DNA of 64,000 nt from Helicobacter kayseriensis (GTDB lineage: Bacteria > Campylobacterota > Campylobacteria > Campylobacterales > Helicobacteraceae): contig NZ_JAJTNB010000002.1 of the NCBI RefSeq assembly GCF_021300655.1, positions 175,829 to 239,828 on the forward strand. Reading direction: 5' to 3'. Of this stretch, positions 1 through 11,029 are shown one piece after another. Under the pieces are notes generated by a model, which saw nothing but the letters and a program-made list of their open reading frames with translations, searched no databases and was not told where the DNA came from. Within the stretch, counting starts at the first letter, position 1. Each line of letters begins with the position of its first letter. Position numbers and translations under genes: made by a program.

Positions 1-258
1 CACTCCATTTGCATTTCTTGCTTTAAGTTCGTTCTCTGGTGTTTTTGTATTGTGGCAACCTGCACAATTTTCTTCAACCAAAGTTTTTCCTTTCTCTGCA
101 TTTCCTTGTAGAGAAACTTGCAAGTCTTTTAGATCAGAGAATTGATAATCCGCTGGTGCTTTAGGTGGATGGAAAACGGAGTGAGCCAAGGGTTCAACAC
201 CCCAATAAATTACACCAACAATAACAGCTAGGATAGCTAGGATTTTAATTTCTTTCAT
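1..258 (-). CDS. petC: Cytochrome c1 subunit of the bc1 complex (partial, N-terminal part)
   Basis: Only the first 86 codons are in the window; the gene continues past the left edge. Residues 5-20 form one hydrophobic N-terminal segment (signal or anchor), and a heme c site CAGCH lies at residues 65-69. Its ATG overlaps the cytochrome b stop codon (TAATG), so it is translationally coupled as the last gene of petABC. In this phylum PetC is a di-heme c-type cytochrome that takes electrons from the Rieske protein in the periplasm. The second heme would lie outside the window. The identification rests on position plus the heme motif. Confidence 0.85.
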   Translation of the reverse strand, partial: MKEIKILAILAVIVGVIYWGVEPLAHSVFHPPKAPADYQFSDLKDLQVSLQGNAEKGKTLVEENCAGCHNTKTPENELKARNANGV

Positions 259-1487
259 TATTGATTTCCTCCTGCTTTTTCATTCTTTGTAATTAGTGGA
301 AGAATAATAAAAAGTGCAATAAAGACACTTGAGGCAATACATCCAATCCAGACATTGATTCCCTCTGGAGGAAGCTTTCCATAGATTGTCAAGACAATCA
401 TGTCAATAAGTAAAACAGCAAACCATGCAAAAAATGCAGGTCTTTTGTGTGCTGGAGCTACCACGGGGCTACGATCAAGGAATGGAAGAATGAAGAAAAT
501 CACATTTGCAAGCCCAAACATTGCAAGACCAAAACTGCTACTAAAGAAAAATCCTCTCAATACTTCATAACTCCACAAGAAATACCATTCAGGGTAAATG
601 TGTGCAGGTGTTTTGAGGTTGTTTGCAGGATCAAAATTAATTGGATCGAGTGCAAAGTTGAAGTTAAAGCAAGCAAGATAAAAGAAGAGTGCTAAAAACA
701 CAAAGATGACAAAGATGTCTTTTGATAAGAATGCTGGCCAGAATGGAATAACCTTTGATTCTTTTTTCTTGCCTTCAAGGTATTTTTGAGCCTCAGCTTC
801 AAAATCTAATTTTTCTCCTTCAGCATTATTGACATGAGGGATTCGTAAGCTATAGAAATGGATTGCAATAACAGCCATAATAAGCACTGGAAGCAAGCAA
901 ACATGAAGCATAAAAAATCTTGTCAATGTCGCATCTGCAACACTATAGTCTCCTCTAATCCATTCAACAATATCGGGTCCAATAAAAGGGATTCCTCCAA
1001 AGAGGTTTGTAATAACAACAGCTGCCCAATAGCTCATTTGTCCCCATGGAAGCATATAGCCACTAAAGGCTTCTGCAGAAAAGAGCACAAAGAGAAGCAT
1101 TCCTGTGATCCAAATCATTTCTCGTCCTTGTTTGTAAGAGCCATAATAGATTCCAACAAACATGTGAATATAGATAATAAGGAAAACCATGCTTGCACTA
1201 ACTGCGTGAATATTTCTCCATAGCCATCCATAGGCAACTTCTGTCATAATAGTGTAATTAACACTATCAAAGGCTAGATTAACATCGGGCTTGTAATACA
1301 TTAATAAAAATAAGCCAGAGATAAAAAGCATTGAAAATAAGACAAGGAGTAAAACCCCCATCGCCCACAAGAAATTAATATTTTTAGGAATCCAATATTC
1401 TGTCATTAAGACTTTTGTAAGGCTTCTAACGGCAAGGCGCTGATCTAACCAGTCAATGAGCCCATTTGCTTTTTTAATTTCAGCCAT
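258..1487 (-). CDS. petB: Cytochrome b of the ubiquinol/menaquinol-cytochrome c reductase
   Basis: Integral membrane subunit holding two b hemes; it oxidises menaquinol and passes electrons to the Rieske centre. The 409-residue protein has about eight to nine hydrophobic segments. The heme-ligand histidine pairs are visible at H94/H108 and H195/H210, and the quinol-site PEWY motif is at 299-302. Length fits a full single-chain cytochrome b. It starts 3 bp after the Rieske stop codon and overlaps petC by one base, so the three genes form one operon. Confidence 0.96.
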   Translation of the reverse strand: MAEIKKANGLIDWLDQRLAVRSLTKVLMTEYWIPKNINFLWAMGVLLLVLFSMLFISGLFLLMYYKPDVNLAFDSVNYTIMTEVAYGWLWRNIHAVSASMVFLIIYIHMFVGIYYGSYKQGREMIWITGMLLFVLFSAEAFSGYMLPWGQMSYWAAVVITNLFGGIPFIGPDIVEWIRGDYSVADATLTRFFMLHVCLLPVLIMAVIAIHFYSLRIPHVNNAEGEKLDFEAEAQKYLEGKKKESKVIPFWPAFLSKDIFVIFVFLALFFYLACFNFNFALDPINFDPANNLKTPAHIYPEWYFLWSYEVLRGFFFSSSFGLAMFGLANVIFFILPFLDRSPVVAPAHKRPAFFAWFAVLLIDMIVLTIYGKLPPEGINVWIGCIASSVFIALFIILPLITKNEKAGGNQ

Positions 1488-1490
1488 TTT

Positions 1491-2006
1491 CTACTCCTTA
1501 TCGCTTAGTTGATTGTATTCTTCTCCTGCTTCTCCAAGCAAGATTTTTTTGCCATCTTCAAGTATTTTAAAGGGTGGGATTGTCATGGGTTTAGGAGGAG
1601 GGGTTCCAGGGGCGTTGATTCCTGATGAGTTAAATCTTCCACCATGGCAAGCGCAGAGAAATTCTTTTTTGTTGGCATCATATCCTGGGATGCATCCAAG
1701 ATGAGTGCAGACTTGAATCCCGATTGTATAAATTGCATCACCAATTTGAAAATTTCTTTTTCCTAAAAAGTTTTGTGCATCCGCATCATTTTTTGCCATC
1801 CTTAGGATATAAACAGGTTTCTTTCTCCACTCAACTGTCATCATTTCACCCTCTTGCAGAGAGGAAATATCTACCGTCGTGAAGCCGGCAGATACGACAT
1901 TAGGGAGTGGATCCCAAGTTCTCTTCATGGCAACAAGTGAAGCAGCAGCACCTAAAGCCGCTCCTCCACCTAGAGCCATGCCGATAAAATCTCTTCTTTT
2001 ATTCAT
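1491..2006 (-). CDS. petA: Rieske iron-sulfur subunit of the bc1 complex
   Basis: Carries the 2Fe-2S cluster that takes one electron from quinol. The cluster motifs are CTHLGC (residues 100-105) and CACHGG (118-123). The N-terminus MNKRRDFIG followed by a Gly/Ala-rich hydrophobic stretch is a Tat-type signal that also serves as membrane anchor. I chose the ATG at 2006 because AAAGGAG lies at good spacing upstream and the Tat motif then begins at residue 3; an upstream in-frame start at 2054 would add 16 residues with no such signal. First gene of petABC. Confidence 0.94.
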   Translation of the reverse strand: MNKRRDFIGMALGGGAALGAAASLVAMKRTWDPLPNVVSAGFTTVDISSLQEGEMMTVEWRKKPVYILRMAKNDADAQNFLGKRNFQIGDAIYTIGIQVCTHLGCIPGYDANKKEFLCACHGGRFNSSGINAPGTPPPKPMTIPPFKILEDGKKILLGEAGEEYNQLSDKE

Positions 2007-2062
2007 CCTTGATACTCCTTTTGTGTTATTTCTTGTCGTAAATATTTCGGACAAAACTGAAG

Positions 2063-2068
2063 ATTATA
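2063..2068 (-). promoter_or_regulatory. Probable -10 box for petABC
   Basis: TATAAT on the minus strand, 57 bases upstream of the petA start, in the divergent gap with nadE. No clear -35 box, as is usual for the main sigma factor of this phylum. Inferred from sequence only. Confidence 0.5.
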
Positions 2069-2125
2069 GTTTAAAAATCGATTGAATGAGACAGAACAAT
2101 AAAAATTTTGAAATACAAAATTTTG

Positions 2126-2131
2126 TAGAAT
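2126..2131 (+). promoter_or_regulatory. Probable -10 box for nadE operon
   Basis: TAGAAT preceded by an AT-rich stretch, about 65 bases before the nadE ATG. It is the best -10 candidate in the divergent petA/nadE gap, one mismatch from TATAAT. Confidence 0.4.
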
Positions 2132-2196
2132 CTTTCTCAATTCACAATCTAGAGGATAAGAGAGATTTAAAGATTTACTTTTAGGGAGAGTGTAAG

Positions 2197-3006
2197 ATGA
2201 GCAGAGAGATGAGGATTCTCAAAGAAGAAATGATTGATTTTTTGAAAAGTGAAGTAAAAGAGAAAGGGTTTGAACGCGTTATTTTTGGATTGAGTGGAGG
2301 GATTGATAGCGCTGTTGTGGCTTTTGTATGTAAAGAAGCATTTGGAAGCAATGCAAAAGCTCTTCTAATGCCTTCTTTGAGAGGATCTCAAGAGAATTTT
2401 GAAGATGCAAAAATATTAACAGAGTTGCTTAAGATTCCTTATGAAATTATTCCTCTTGAGCCTTATGAAAGAGTGTTTGGATCATATGAAGAGATAGATC
2501 AATTGCGATATGGAAATTTTTGCGCTAGGACTAGAATGATGCTTTTGTATGATCGCTCCCAGAGGGATCGTTCGCTTGTTGTCGGGACAAGCAATAAGAG
2601 TGAATTGATGTTGGGATATGGGACAATTTATGGAGATTTGGCCTGTGCGATTAATCCAATTGGAGATTTATTCAAAACTGAAATTTTTGAACTTGCAAGG
2701 TTTTTGCAAGTTCCAGAAAAGATTATCTGTAAGGCGCCAAGTGCTGATTTATACGAGGGGCAAAGTGATGAGAAAGAAATAGGGCTTTCTTATGATGAAA
2801 TTGATTCTATCTTGAGAAAAATAGATTATAAAAATTTAAATTGTTCTAATTTAAATTTAGTTCTTGATACAATGCAAGGGAAACATTCTAAAAAAAATTT
2901 AGGAAAGATACTTGATCGGATATGGAAAAACAAATTTAAAACACAAAACATAAAAATTTTTAGACATGGAGGATCGGATGATAAAGAGCATCCCATTTTT
3001 TCTTGA
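2197..3006 (+). CDS. nadE: NH3-dependent NAD+ synthetase
   Basis: Last step of NAD synthesis: amidation of deamido-NAD with ammonia and ATP. The PP-loop SGGIDS is at residues 33-38. The GTSNKSE segment and the later INPIGDLFKT segment are typical of the synthetase domain. At 269 residues it is the short ammonia-using form with no glutaminase domain. ATG preceded by GGGAGAG. Its 3' end overlaps the next gene by 29 bases, so it begins an operon with the DegT-like gene, lpxK and bcp. Confidence 0.95.
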   Translation: MSREMRILKEEMIDFLKSEVKEKGFERVIFGLSGGIDSAVVAFVCKEAFGSNAKALLMPSLRGSQENFEDAKILTELLKIPYEIIPLEPYERVFGSYEEIDQLRYGNFCARTRMMLLYDRSQRDRSLVVGTSNKSELMLGYGTIYGDLACAINPIGDLFKTEIFELARFLQVPEKIICKAPSADLYEGQSDEKEIGLSYDEIDSILRKIDYKNLNCSNLNLVLDTMQGKHSKKNLGKILDRIWKNKFKTQNIKIFRHGGSDDKEHPIFS

Positions 3007-4147
3007 ATTTTTTCAGGAGGAAGACTTACGAAATCTATCTGATGTGGTTAGAAAGCACTCAAATCTAAGCACTGATTGGGGGTATATGCTTGGTGATCGT
3101 GAAAAGTGTATTGAAAAGTATGAAGAGGAGATCATCAAAATTACAAGATCTAAATATGCAATTGCGACTCAAGCTGATCATTGCGCTCTTTTGCTTGCTT
3201 TTAGAGCCCTTGGTTTAAAAAGAAATCATCGTGTGATTTGTTCAATTTATTGTCATCCTATGGTTCCAGAATGTATTCGTTTGTTTGATGCGGAGCCATT
3301 GTTTGTAGATATTGATCCTTCGACACTAGCAATGCTTCCTGAGCAATGTGAGGAATTACTTGAAAATGGAGCAAGAGATCGAATAAAAGCTATTGTTGTT
3401 TCTCATGTTGGCGGATTGACGAATATGGACCCCTTTCATAAGATGAAAGAAAAGTATCATGTCAATATTATTGAAGACTTGAGCTATTCTTTGGGGCTGA
3501 TGAATTCTAGTGGGGTTCATGCGGGAATTGATTTGCAGACAGATTTTGCAATTGTTTCTCGTTTTTCTGGTTTTCTTAGGAGGCTGTCTAGCTGTTCAAC
3601 GCTTTTGACAAGCAATGGGGAATTGGCAAAAAAATGTCGTCGACTGCGATATCACTCTATGGTGAGAGATTCAGTCAATAATAGTATTTTTTATGATATT
3701 ACAGATTTGACATTGGAATACAACCCAAGCATTTTTGACTTAAATGTTGCAACACTAGCAGTTAGAAGAAACCAAGAGGCTATCAAAAGAAGAGCGCAAA
3801 TTGCAATGCGTTATCGTGAAGCATTGCAAGATATCAAAGGTGTCAAGTTTTTAAAACAAGATTTGGAAACTGTTCATGCAATTTGTTTTATCTTCTTTGA
3901 GAGGGGAAGGGATCAAATTGCTAATTATTTATCTGAGAGGGGAATTGGGGTGCGTCTGCCCTATGTTCCTTTTAATCTTTTGAGTTTTCACCAAAACAAA
4001 AGCTTTTTAAAGGTGACGCAATATCCAAATGCTTTGGATGTCTATCAGAGAGTTTTAGCACTGCCTTGCTATCTTGGAATGACTGATGAAGATGTGGATT
4101 ATGTTGTTGCTACACTTCAAGCTATTCTGAAAGATGAGAATTTTTAA
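2978..4147 (+). CDS. DegT/DnrJ/EryC1/StrS-family protein lacking the PLP lysine
   Basis: The fold family is recognisable: a DegT-type N-terminal region, the segment IIEDLSYSLG (164-173) with the Asp that normally contacts the PLP ring (D167), and a typical C-terminal domain, 389 residues in all. Aligning TDFAIVSRFSGFLRRL by eye to the usual (S)F(H)xxKxxTTGEGG segment puts Phe199 where the Schiff-base lysine should be. The SGT phosphate-binding motif is also replaced (QADHC near 65-69). It is therefore unlikely to be a conventional aminotransferase. Start: ATG at 2978 has GGAGG five bases upstream; an ATG at 2966 overlaps that ribosome site. It lies between nadE and lpxK, suggesting an envelope-sugar or lipid A related role, which is inference. 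Confidence 0.8.
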   Translation: MIKSIPFFLEFFQEEDLRNLSDVVRKHSNLSTDWGYMLGDREKCIEKYEEEIIKITRSKYAIATQADHCALLLAFRALGLKRNHRVICSIYCHPMVPECIRLFDAEPLFVDIDPSTLAMLPEQCEELLENGARDRIKAIVVSHVGGLTNMDPFHKMKEKYHVNIIEDLSYSLGLMNSSGVHAGIDLQTDFAIVSRFSGFLRRLSSCSTLLTSNGELAKKCRRLRYHSMVRDSVNNSIFYDITDLTLEYNPSIFDLNVATLAVRRNQEAIKRRAQIAMRYREALQDIKGVKFLKQDLETVHAICFIFFERGRDQIANYLSERGIGVRLPYVPFNLLSFHQNKSFLKVTQYPNALDVYQRVLALPCYLGMTDEDVDYVVATLQAILKDENF

Positions 4148-5062
4148 TTGCGACTAATTGATCGTTACTTTTATAAGCCTACATGGTGGCAGAAGATTAT
4201 TATTTTTCTTCTGTTGCCATTATCTTTTTTTTATTGTCTGATTGCGTTTTTGAAGCGTAAATTTCTTTTTCAAACTGATTTTGGAATCCCAATTGTAAGT
4301 GTAGGGAATCTTGTTGTTGGAGGTAGTGGAAAAACCCCTTTTATCTTAGAAATGGCCAAATTTTTTCCTCATTACAAAATTGCAATTGTCTCGCGAGGAT
4401 ATAAACGTAGAAGCAAGGGGCTTGTTGTGGTTTCAGATCAGGGAAAGATTCTGTGTCCACAAGAAGATGCTGGAGATGAGCCGTTTTTGATGGCTAAAAG
4501 TGTTAAGAATGCAAGTGTTATTGTTTGTAAAAAGCGCAAAGAGGCAATCTTGAAGGCAAAAGAAATGGGGTGTGAGATGATATTTTTAGATGATGGATTT
4601 CGATTCAATTATAAAAAACTCAATGTTGTCTTAAAACCCAAGCTAGAACCTTATTATCCTTTTTGTTTGCCAAGTGGTATGTATCGCGAATGGAGGGGAT
4701 CATATAGAGAGGCTGATTTGGTAGTGCAAGAGGGGATTGATTATGCGCGAGAGGTGAGTGTAAAAAATCCAAGTGAGAGAATGTTGTTGCTAACTGCTAT
4801 AGCCAATCCATCAAGATTGGATGAGTTTTTGCCTTCTGTTGTGGGGAAGATTTATTATGCAGATCATGCGCGATTTGATTTTGATGAACTGAAGAAAAAA
4901 ATACAGGATTTAAAAGCCTCTAGTTTGCTTGTTACCTCAAAAGATTTGGTCAAGCTTGAAGATTTTGATTTCCCTATAAGTGTTCTTGAGTTAAGATTAA
5001 AGATCGATCAGCAGATTATTGATCAGATTCAGACCTATGTCAAAGGAGAAAAAGATGCTTAA
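4148..5062 (+). CDS. lpxK: Tetraacyldisaccharide 4'-kinase (lipid A synthesis)
   Basis: Phosphorylates the 4' position of the lipid A disaccharide at the inner membrane face. An N-terminal membrane segment (about residues 17-35) is followed by the P-loop GNLVVGGSGKTP at 53-64 and the LDDGF motif. At 304 residues it is of normal family length. It uses a TTG start directly abutting the preceding stop codon, with a poor ribosome site, so translation is probably coupled to the DegT-like gene. Confidence 0.93.
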   Translation: MRLIDRYFYKPTWWQKIIIFLLLPLSFFYCLIAFLKRKFLFQTDFGIPIVSVGNLVVGGSGKTPFILEMAKFFPHYKIAIVSRGYKRRSKGLVVVSDQGKILCPQEDAGDEPFLMAKSVKNASVIVCKKRKEAILKAKEMGCEMIFLDDGFRFNYKKLNVVLKPKLEPYYPFCLPSGMYREWRGSYREADLVVQEGIDYAREVSVKNPSERMLLLTAIANPSRLDEFLPSVVGKIYYADHARFDFDELKKKIQDLKASSLLVTSKDLVKLEDFDFPISVLELRLKIDQQIIDQIQTYVKGEKDA

Positions 5063-5546
5063 GCAAGGAGATCAAGCTCCACATTTTGCACTTCCCAATC
5101 AAGATGGGATTGAGGTAGCATTGAATGATTTGTTGGGGCGTGTATTAGTGCTTTATTTTTATCCTAAGGATAATACTTCAGGCTGTTCTTTGGAAGCTCA
5201 GGATTTTACTGCGTTGTTGGAAGAATTTGACTTGAATGGAGCAAGTATTGTGGGAATTAGTCCAGATAGTCAAAAAAGTCATAAACGCTTTATAGAAAAC
5301 AAGCAACTTCAGATCATGCTTTTGAGTGATCAAGAAAAGGTTGTGGCATCTAAATATGGAGCTTTTGGAGAAAAGAAGCTTTATGGGAAGACTTATGAGG
5401 GAATCATCCGATCTACTTTTATTATTGGAGAAGATGGAAAGATTTTAGAGACCTTTTATAATGTCAAGGCCAAAGGGCATGCTCAAAAGGTGCTTGAGCG
5501 TTTGAAAGAATTAAAAGGAAAATCAGGCGAGGAAAAGAGGAGTTAG
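5055..5546 (+). CDS. bcp: Thiol peroxidase of the Bcp/PrxQ family
   Basis: Reduces peroxides and organic hydroperoxides. The 163-residue thioredoxin-fold protein has the peroxidatic cysteine at C44 in the TSGCS motif. There is no second cysteine in the protein, so it must work as a 1-Cys peroxiredoxin, unlike the two-Cys E. coli enzyme. AAAGGAG at 5042-5048 sets the ATG at 5055, overlapping lpxK by 8 bases. Its stop codon overlaps that of convergent mnmA. Confidence 0.94.
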   Translation: MLKQGDQAPHFALPNQDGIEVALNDLLGRVLVLYFYPKDNTSGCSLEAQDFTALLEEFDLNGASIVGISPDSQKSHKRFIENKQLQIMLLSDQEKVVASKYGAFGEKKLYGKTYEGIIRSTFIIGEDGKILETFYNVKAKGHAQKVLERLKELKGKSGEEKRS

Positions 5547-6568
5547 ATAATCACTCCTCCTCCTAACACGCATTCTCCATCATAAACAACAAGTGCCTGA
5601 CCTTTTGCGACACCAAAAACATCCTCTGTTAATTCTGCAGCGATGATTCCATCTTGAAGTGTAACTTTTGCTGAGGTTTTTGTGCTTCGATAGCGAATCT
5701 TGACTTCATAGTTTCCATCTTGGAAATTCACTAAGCTTTTGTTGATGGCTTTGATGGTTTTAATTGCAAGGTCTTCTTTTTTTCCAACAATGATTTCATT
5801 TTTTTGTGCATCAATTCCTAAAACATAATGTGGTTCAAGTGCTCCTTTGACGCTAAAGCCTTTGCGCTTACCGATTGTGTATTGCATATAGCCTTTGTGC
5901 TCTCCTACTGCGTTTCCATTAATATCTCGAACAATTCCCTTTTTTTCTACTTCAAGCGTTTTTTTGAGAATGTCAATATAGTCTGTTTCTACAAAGCAAA
6001 TTTCTTGTGATTCTTTGTAGGTTTCAAGACTTCCAAGCCAAGGCATTGCTTCAAAAGCTTCTTTTTTTACATCCACCTTTAGATAGTCTCCAAGCGGAAA
6101 AATGAGAGAATCGATGGCTTGTTGGGAAATTGCATACAAAAAATAACTTTGATCTTTGCTAGGATCTCTAGCTTCTCTAATGCACTTAATTCCATTTACT
6201 TCTTGGATGCGCGCATAATGTCCTGTAGCAATCTTTTCACATCCCATCTCAAGAGCTTTTTGAAGAGCTAGTCCAAATTTCATTAAAGGATTGCAAAGCG
6301 CGCAAGGATTGGGTGTCTCTCCTCTTTGATATGAGGCAATAAATTCATTGTAAACTTTTTCTTTAAATTCTTTTTGTGCATCAATCACTTGAAACTCAAA
6401 TCCTAAATTTTGCGAGACCTTGATGCAGTTTTGGATAAAAATCTGATGCTTTTCTTCTTTGTCATGTAATTTAAGATAGATTCCAAGGACTTCATATCCT
6501 GCTTTTTTGAGAAGATAAGCACAATATGAGCTATCTACGCCCCCACTCATTAATAATGCAACTTTCAT
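5543..6568 (-). CDS. mnmA: tRNA-specific 2-thiouridylase
   Basis: Adds sulfur at U34 of Lys, Glu and Gln tRNAs. The ATP-binding SGGVDSS is at residues 8-14, and the two catalytic cysteines are visible as C92 in NPCALCN and C191 in QEICFV. The 341-residue length is normal. I chose the ATG at 6568 because the protein then begins [10 protein letters not shown], as in the family; an upstream in-frame start adds 17 basic residues. Tail-to-tail with bcp, overlapping by 4 bases. Confidence 0.95.
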   Translation of the reverse strand: MKVALLMSGGVDSSYCAYLLKKAGYEVLGIYLKLHDKEEKHQIFIQNCIKVSQNLGFEFQVIDAQKEFKEKVYNEFIASYQRGETPNPCALCNPLMKFGLALQKALEMGCEKIATGHYARIQEVNGIKCIREARDPSKDQSYFLYAISQQAIDSLIFPLGDYLKVDVKKEAFEAMPWLGSLETYKESQEICFVETDYIDILKKTLEVEKKGIVRDINGNAVGEHKGYMQYTIGKRKGFSVKGALEPHYVLGIDAQKNEIIVGKKEDLAIKTIKAINKSLVNFQDGNYEVKIRYRSTKTSAKVTLQDGIIAAELTEDVFGVAKGQALVVYDGECVLGGGVII

Positions 6569-6659
6569 ATTTTTTAAGATCCTTTTTGAAGTATAAGGTT
6601 TAATATTTTTTATCTTCAAATTTTACAGAGAAAATTTTAAATCATGGAGGTGATTATTT

Positions 6660-6665
6660 TATAAT
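6660..6665 (+). promoter_or_regulatory. -10 box for purA
   Basis: TATAAT 36 bases before the purA ATG, in the only gap between divergent mnmA and purA. Perfect match to the -10 consensus; no -35 seen. Confidence 0.6.
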
Positions 6666-6680
6666 CTCGGGTTTGATTAG

Positions 6681-8365
<1,685 letters not shown>

Positions 8366-8379
<14 letters not shown>

Positions 8380-9004
8380 ATTGATTTTAATGTTTTGTAT
8401 TGCTGGACTTATGGCCAATGAAGAGCATTTAAATCAAGAAATCGGTGAAGATAAAATTTTGGAATGCAATTTAATTTTTGAATCAAGAAAAGAAGAAATC
8501 GAAGCACAACTTAAAAAACTTGAAGAACAGCAACAATCCCTTTTGATCTTGCAAAATGCAACAGAAGATGTTTTGAAGGAGAGACAGGAAGCTTTAGATC
8601 AAAGATATCAAGAGTTAGAAAGAGATAAAGTTGCTTTTGAAGAGCAGAAGAAGCAATATGAGCAAGAGCAAAAACAAAGAGAGGAAGATCTTCAAAAACA
8701 ACAAGAGCAAAAAACCAAAGAAATTGCAGATTTGATACAAAAAAATGAAGAATTGCTTCAAGAAATTAAGAGGGAAAGAAAAAGCAAGCTTGTTGAAACT
8801 TATAGCAAAATGAAAGATTCAAAGGCTGCTCAGATTTTGGAATCAATGCCTATTGATGATGTTGTCGGGATTTTAGGAAGTATGGAGACAAAACTTGTGG
8901 GGAAGATTCTAGCAAAAATGAATGCACAAAAGGCTGCAGAAATCACATTGGCAATTCAAAAGGATGGACAGCACAAGACTTTGCCACAAACGCAAGAAGA
9001 GTGA
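8366..9004 (+). CDS. MotE-like periplasmic coiled-coil protein (MgtE_N-type C-terminal domain)
   Basis: Residues 1-17 are a short signal peptide or anchor ending near MANEE. Then comes a long Gln/Glu/Lys coiled coil (about 40-150). The C-terminal domain contains SKAAQILESMPIDDVVGILGSM, an MgtE N-terminal-like helical repeat. This layout matches MotE-type proteins that help assemble or stabilise motility proteins in the periplasm. AAAGGAG at 8353-8359 fixes the start, overlapping the FliJ-like gene by 14 bases. The flagellar role is inferred from domain layout and neighbours. Confidence 0.75.
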
Positions 9005-9010
9005 TTGTGT

Positions 9011-9016
9011 TATAAT
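9011..9016 (+). promoter_or_regulatory. -10 box for aroQ and following genes
   Basis: TATAAT 33 bases before the aroQ start, just after the MotE-like stop codon. It suggests a separate promoter for aroQ onward, toward the flagellar genes. Confidence 0.5.
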
Positions 9017-9048
9017 CCATTTTAAAATGCATGCAAAAGGAAATCAAT

Positions 9049-9522
9049 ATGAAAGTTTTAGTTATTCAAGGACCAAATCTTAATATTCTGGGGCACAGAG
9101 ATCCAAGAATCTATGGAAATGTTACTTTAGAGCAAATTCATCAAAATATGCAAGATATGGCAAAACAAAATGAAATAGAGCTCGAGTTCTTTCAAAGCAA
9201 TTTTGAAGGAGAAATCATTGATAAGCTTCAAGAATGTATTGGTGGAGAATATCAGGGTGTGATTATCAATCCTGCAGCATATGCTCATACTTCTATTGCA
9301 ATTGCTGATGCAATCGCATCGTGCGGAGTGCCATGTGTTGAGGTACATTTAAGCAATATTTTTGCTAGAGAGGATTATCGAAGCAAAAGTTACACAGGAG
9401 CAGTGAGCGCTGGAGTAATCTCTGGATTTGGAGCCTTTGGTTATCATTTGGCATTGATTTCGCTCTTTCAGATTATGAAAGAAATTAAAGCATTGGCTGA
9501 TGCACAACAAAAACAAGCTTAA
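9049..9522 (+). CDS. aroQ: Type II 3-dehydroquinate dehydratase
   Basis: Third step of the shikimate pathway, dehydroquinate to dehydroshikimate. The 157-residue protein begins MKVLVIQGPNLN. The catalytic Tyr22 (RIYGNV) and His80 (AYAHTS) are present. AAAAGGA at 9035-9041 sets the ATG; an in-frame ATG at 9031 lies before the ribosome site. The 3' end overlaps pepQ by 23 bases. Confidence 0.96.
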   Translation: MKVLVIQGPNLNILGHRDPRIYGNVTLEQIHQNMQDMAKQNEIELEFFQSNFEGEIIDKLQECIGGEYQGVIINPAAYAHTSIAIADAIASCGVPCVEVHLSNIFAREDYRSKSYTGAVSAGVISGFGAFGYHLALISLFQIMKEIKALADAQQKQA

Positions 9523-10549
9523 TTCTCCCTATCTTTTAAATACTGAGAGTGCTCAATATTATGAGTGCTCTTATTCTTGTGATCATGCTTTAGTTTTGGT
9601 GTGCGGAGATGAAAAGTTCTTCTTCACAGATGGCCGATATGATATTGAAGCAAGGGCTTATGTTCATCGTGGCGTTGAGGTGATTAAGGCACAAGATTTA
9701 GTTTTGAGCGTATGTCAATTTGTGATTCAAAACAAAATCTCTTCTTTGATTTATGATCCTTTATATACAAGCGTTTTGGACTTTGAAAGGATGAAGTCCT
9801 TATTGTCTGGCATTGAATTGCGGGCACAAACGAATTTTCATCAAGAGTTACGCAAAGTCAAAACAAATGAGGAGATCGAAAAAATCAGACGATCGCAAAA
9901 ATTAAACAAGGAAGCATTTAAGAGATTTGCAGAATTTTTGCAAATCTCAGAAGGAAAAAACGAGAAAGAATTGCACTTTTGGGCACAAGCATTTTTATCT
10001 CAAAATGGACAGTATTCTTTGAGCTTTGATCCTATCTTTGCTTTGAATGGAAATGGGGCAAAAGCTCATGCCTTGCCCGATGAAACGAGCATTTTGCAAA
10101 AAGGCGATTGGATCTTGTTTGATGCGGGAATCAAATATGAGCGGTATTGTTCTGATATGACAAGGTGTGCATATTTTGATCGCGAAATTGATTTTTTTAA
10201 ATCCCAAACACATAGCCATAGCGAATTTCAAAAAATTTATGAAGTTGTGAGAGAGGCTAAAGAGTATGCGATTGAGAATCTAAGAGAGGGGATGAGGGCA
10301 AAAGAAATTGATGCCTTAGCAAGAAGTGTAATTGAAAAAAAAGGATTTGGCCAATATTTTACTCATTCGACAGGACATGGGATTGGGCTTGATATCCATG
10401 AGCTTCCACGAATTTCTCCCAAAAGCGATGAGATTGTGAGTGAGGGGATGGTATTTTCTGTTGAGCCAGGGATTTATTTGGCTCAACAAATTGGTGTGCG
10501 CTTAGAGGATTTGGTAGTGATTAAAAATGGGAGAGCCGAAGTCTTATGA
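9500..10549 (+). CDS. pepQ: Xaa-Pro aminopeptidase / proline peptidase, M24 family
   Basis: Cytosolic metallopeptidase that releases the residue before proline. The N-terminal creatinase-like domain (about 1-110) is followed by the pita-bread catalytic domain. Metal ligands are visible: Asp in FDAGIKY and CSDMTR, His in STGHGIG, Glu in SVEPGIY and RLEDLV. The 349-residue length fits the short bacterial PepQ type. The start overlaps aroQ, with no strong ribosome site, so coupling is likely. Confidence 0.9.
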   Translation: MHNKNKLNSPYLLNTESAQYYECSYSCDHALVLVCGDEKFFFTDGRYDIEARAYVHRGVEVIKAQDLVLSVCQFVIQNKISSLIYDPLYTSVLDFERMKSLLSGIELRAQTNFHQELRKVKTNEEIEKIRRSQKLNKEAFKRFAEFLQISEGKNEKELHFWAQAFLSQNGQYSLSFDPIFALNGNGAKAHALPDETSILQKGDWILFDAGIKYERYCSDMTRCAYFDREIDFFKSQTHSHSEFQKIYEVVREAKEYAIENLREGMRAKEIDALARSVIEKKGFGQYFTHSTGHGIGLDIHELPRISPKSDEIVSEGMVFSVEPGIYLAQQIGVRLEDLVVIKNGRAEVL

Positions 10550-11016
10550 GAAAGTTGCTCTATAGTCGCTTTTTCCCTTTTGTTTCGCGCAAAAAATCCA
10601 AATTAAAAAATCAAGTCATGCTTGGAGTGGGTGGAAATATAGGTGATTGCTTATTTTGCTTTGAGGCTTTGTTTCGTAAAATATCTAAGGACGCTCGCTT
10701 TTGCATCCTCTCTACTTCTCCAATTTATCGCAATCCTCCGTTTGGATATGAGCAACAAAATGATTTTTTAAATGCAACAATACAGATTGCCACATCTTGT
10801 GGAGTAACTGAGATGTTTAGAATGATTTTTTATTGGGAGAGATGTTTTGGAAGAGGCAGAAAGCGAGCTTTCAAAAATGCTCCAAGGACACTTGATGTTG
10901 ATTTGTTATGGTTTAATCAATTAAAACTAAGTTGGCCATCTTTGCATTTGCCTCATCCTCAATGGCATAATCGAGAATCAGTGCTTATCCCATTGCAATT
11001 GCAAACAATCATTTAA
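10546..11016 (+). CDS. folK: 6-hydroxymethyl-7,8-dihydropterin pyrophosphokinase
   Basis: Transfers pyrophosphate from ATP to the pterin in folate synthesis. The HPPK signatures are GVGGNIGD, SPIYRNPPFG and the RTLDVDLLW motif with metal-binding Asp residues. At 156 residues, about 25 residues of basic N-terminal extension precede the core. It overlaps pepQ by 4 bases (ATGA) and lies 13 bases before flhF, the usual position in this phylum. Confidence 0.93.
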   Translation: MRKLLYSRFFPFVSRKKSKLKNQVMLGVGGNIGDCLFCFEALFRKISKDARFCILSTSPIYRNPPFGYEQQNDFLNATIQIATSCGVTEMFRMIFYWERCFGRGRKRAFKNAPRTLDVDLLWFNQLKLSWPSLHLPHPQWHNRESVLIPLQLQTII

Positions 11017-11029
11017 GGAGCAAGGAGAA

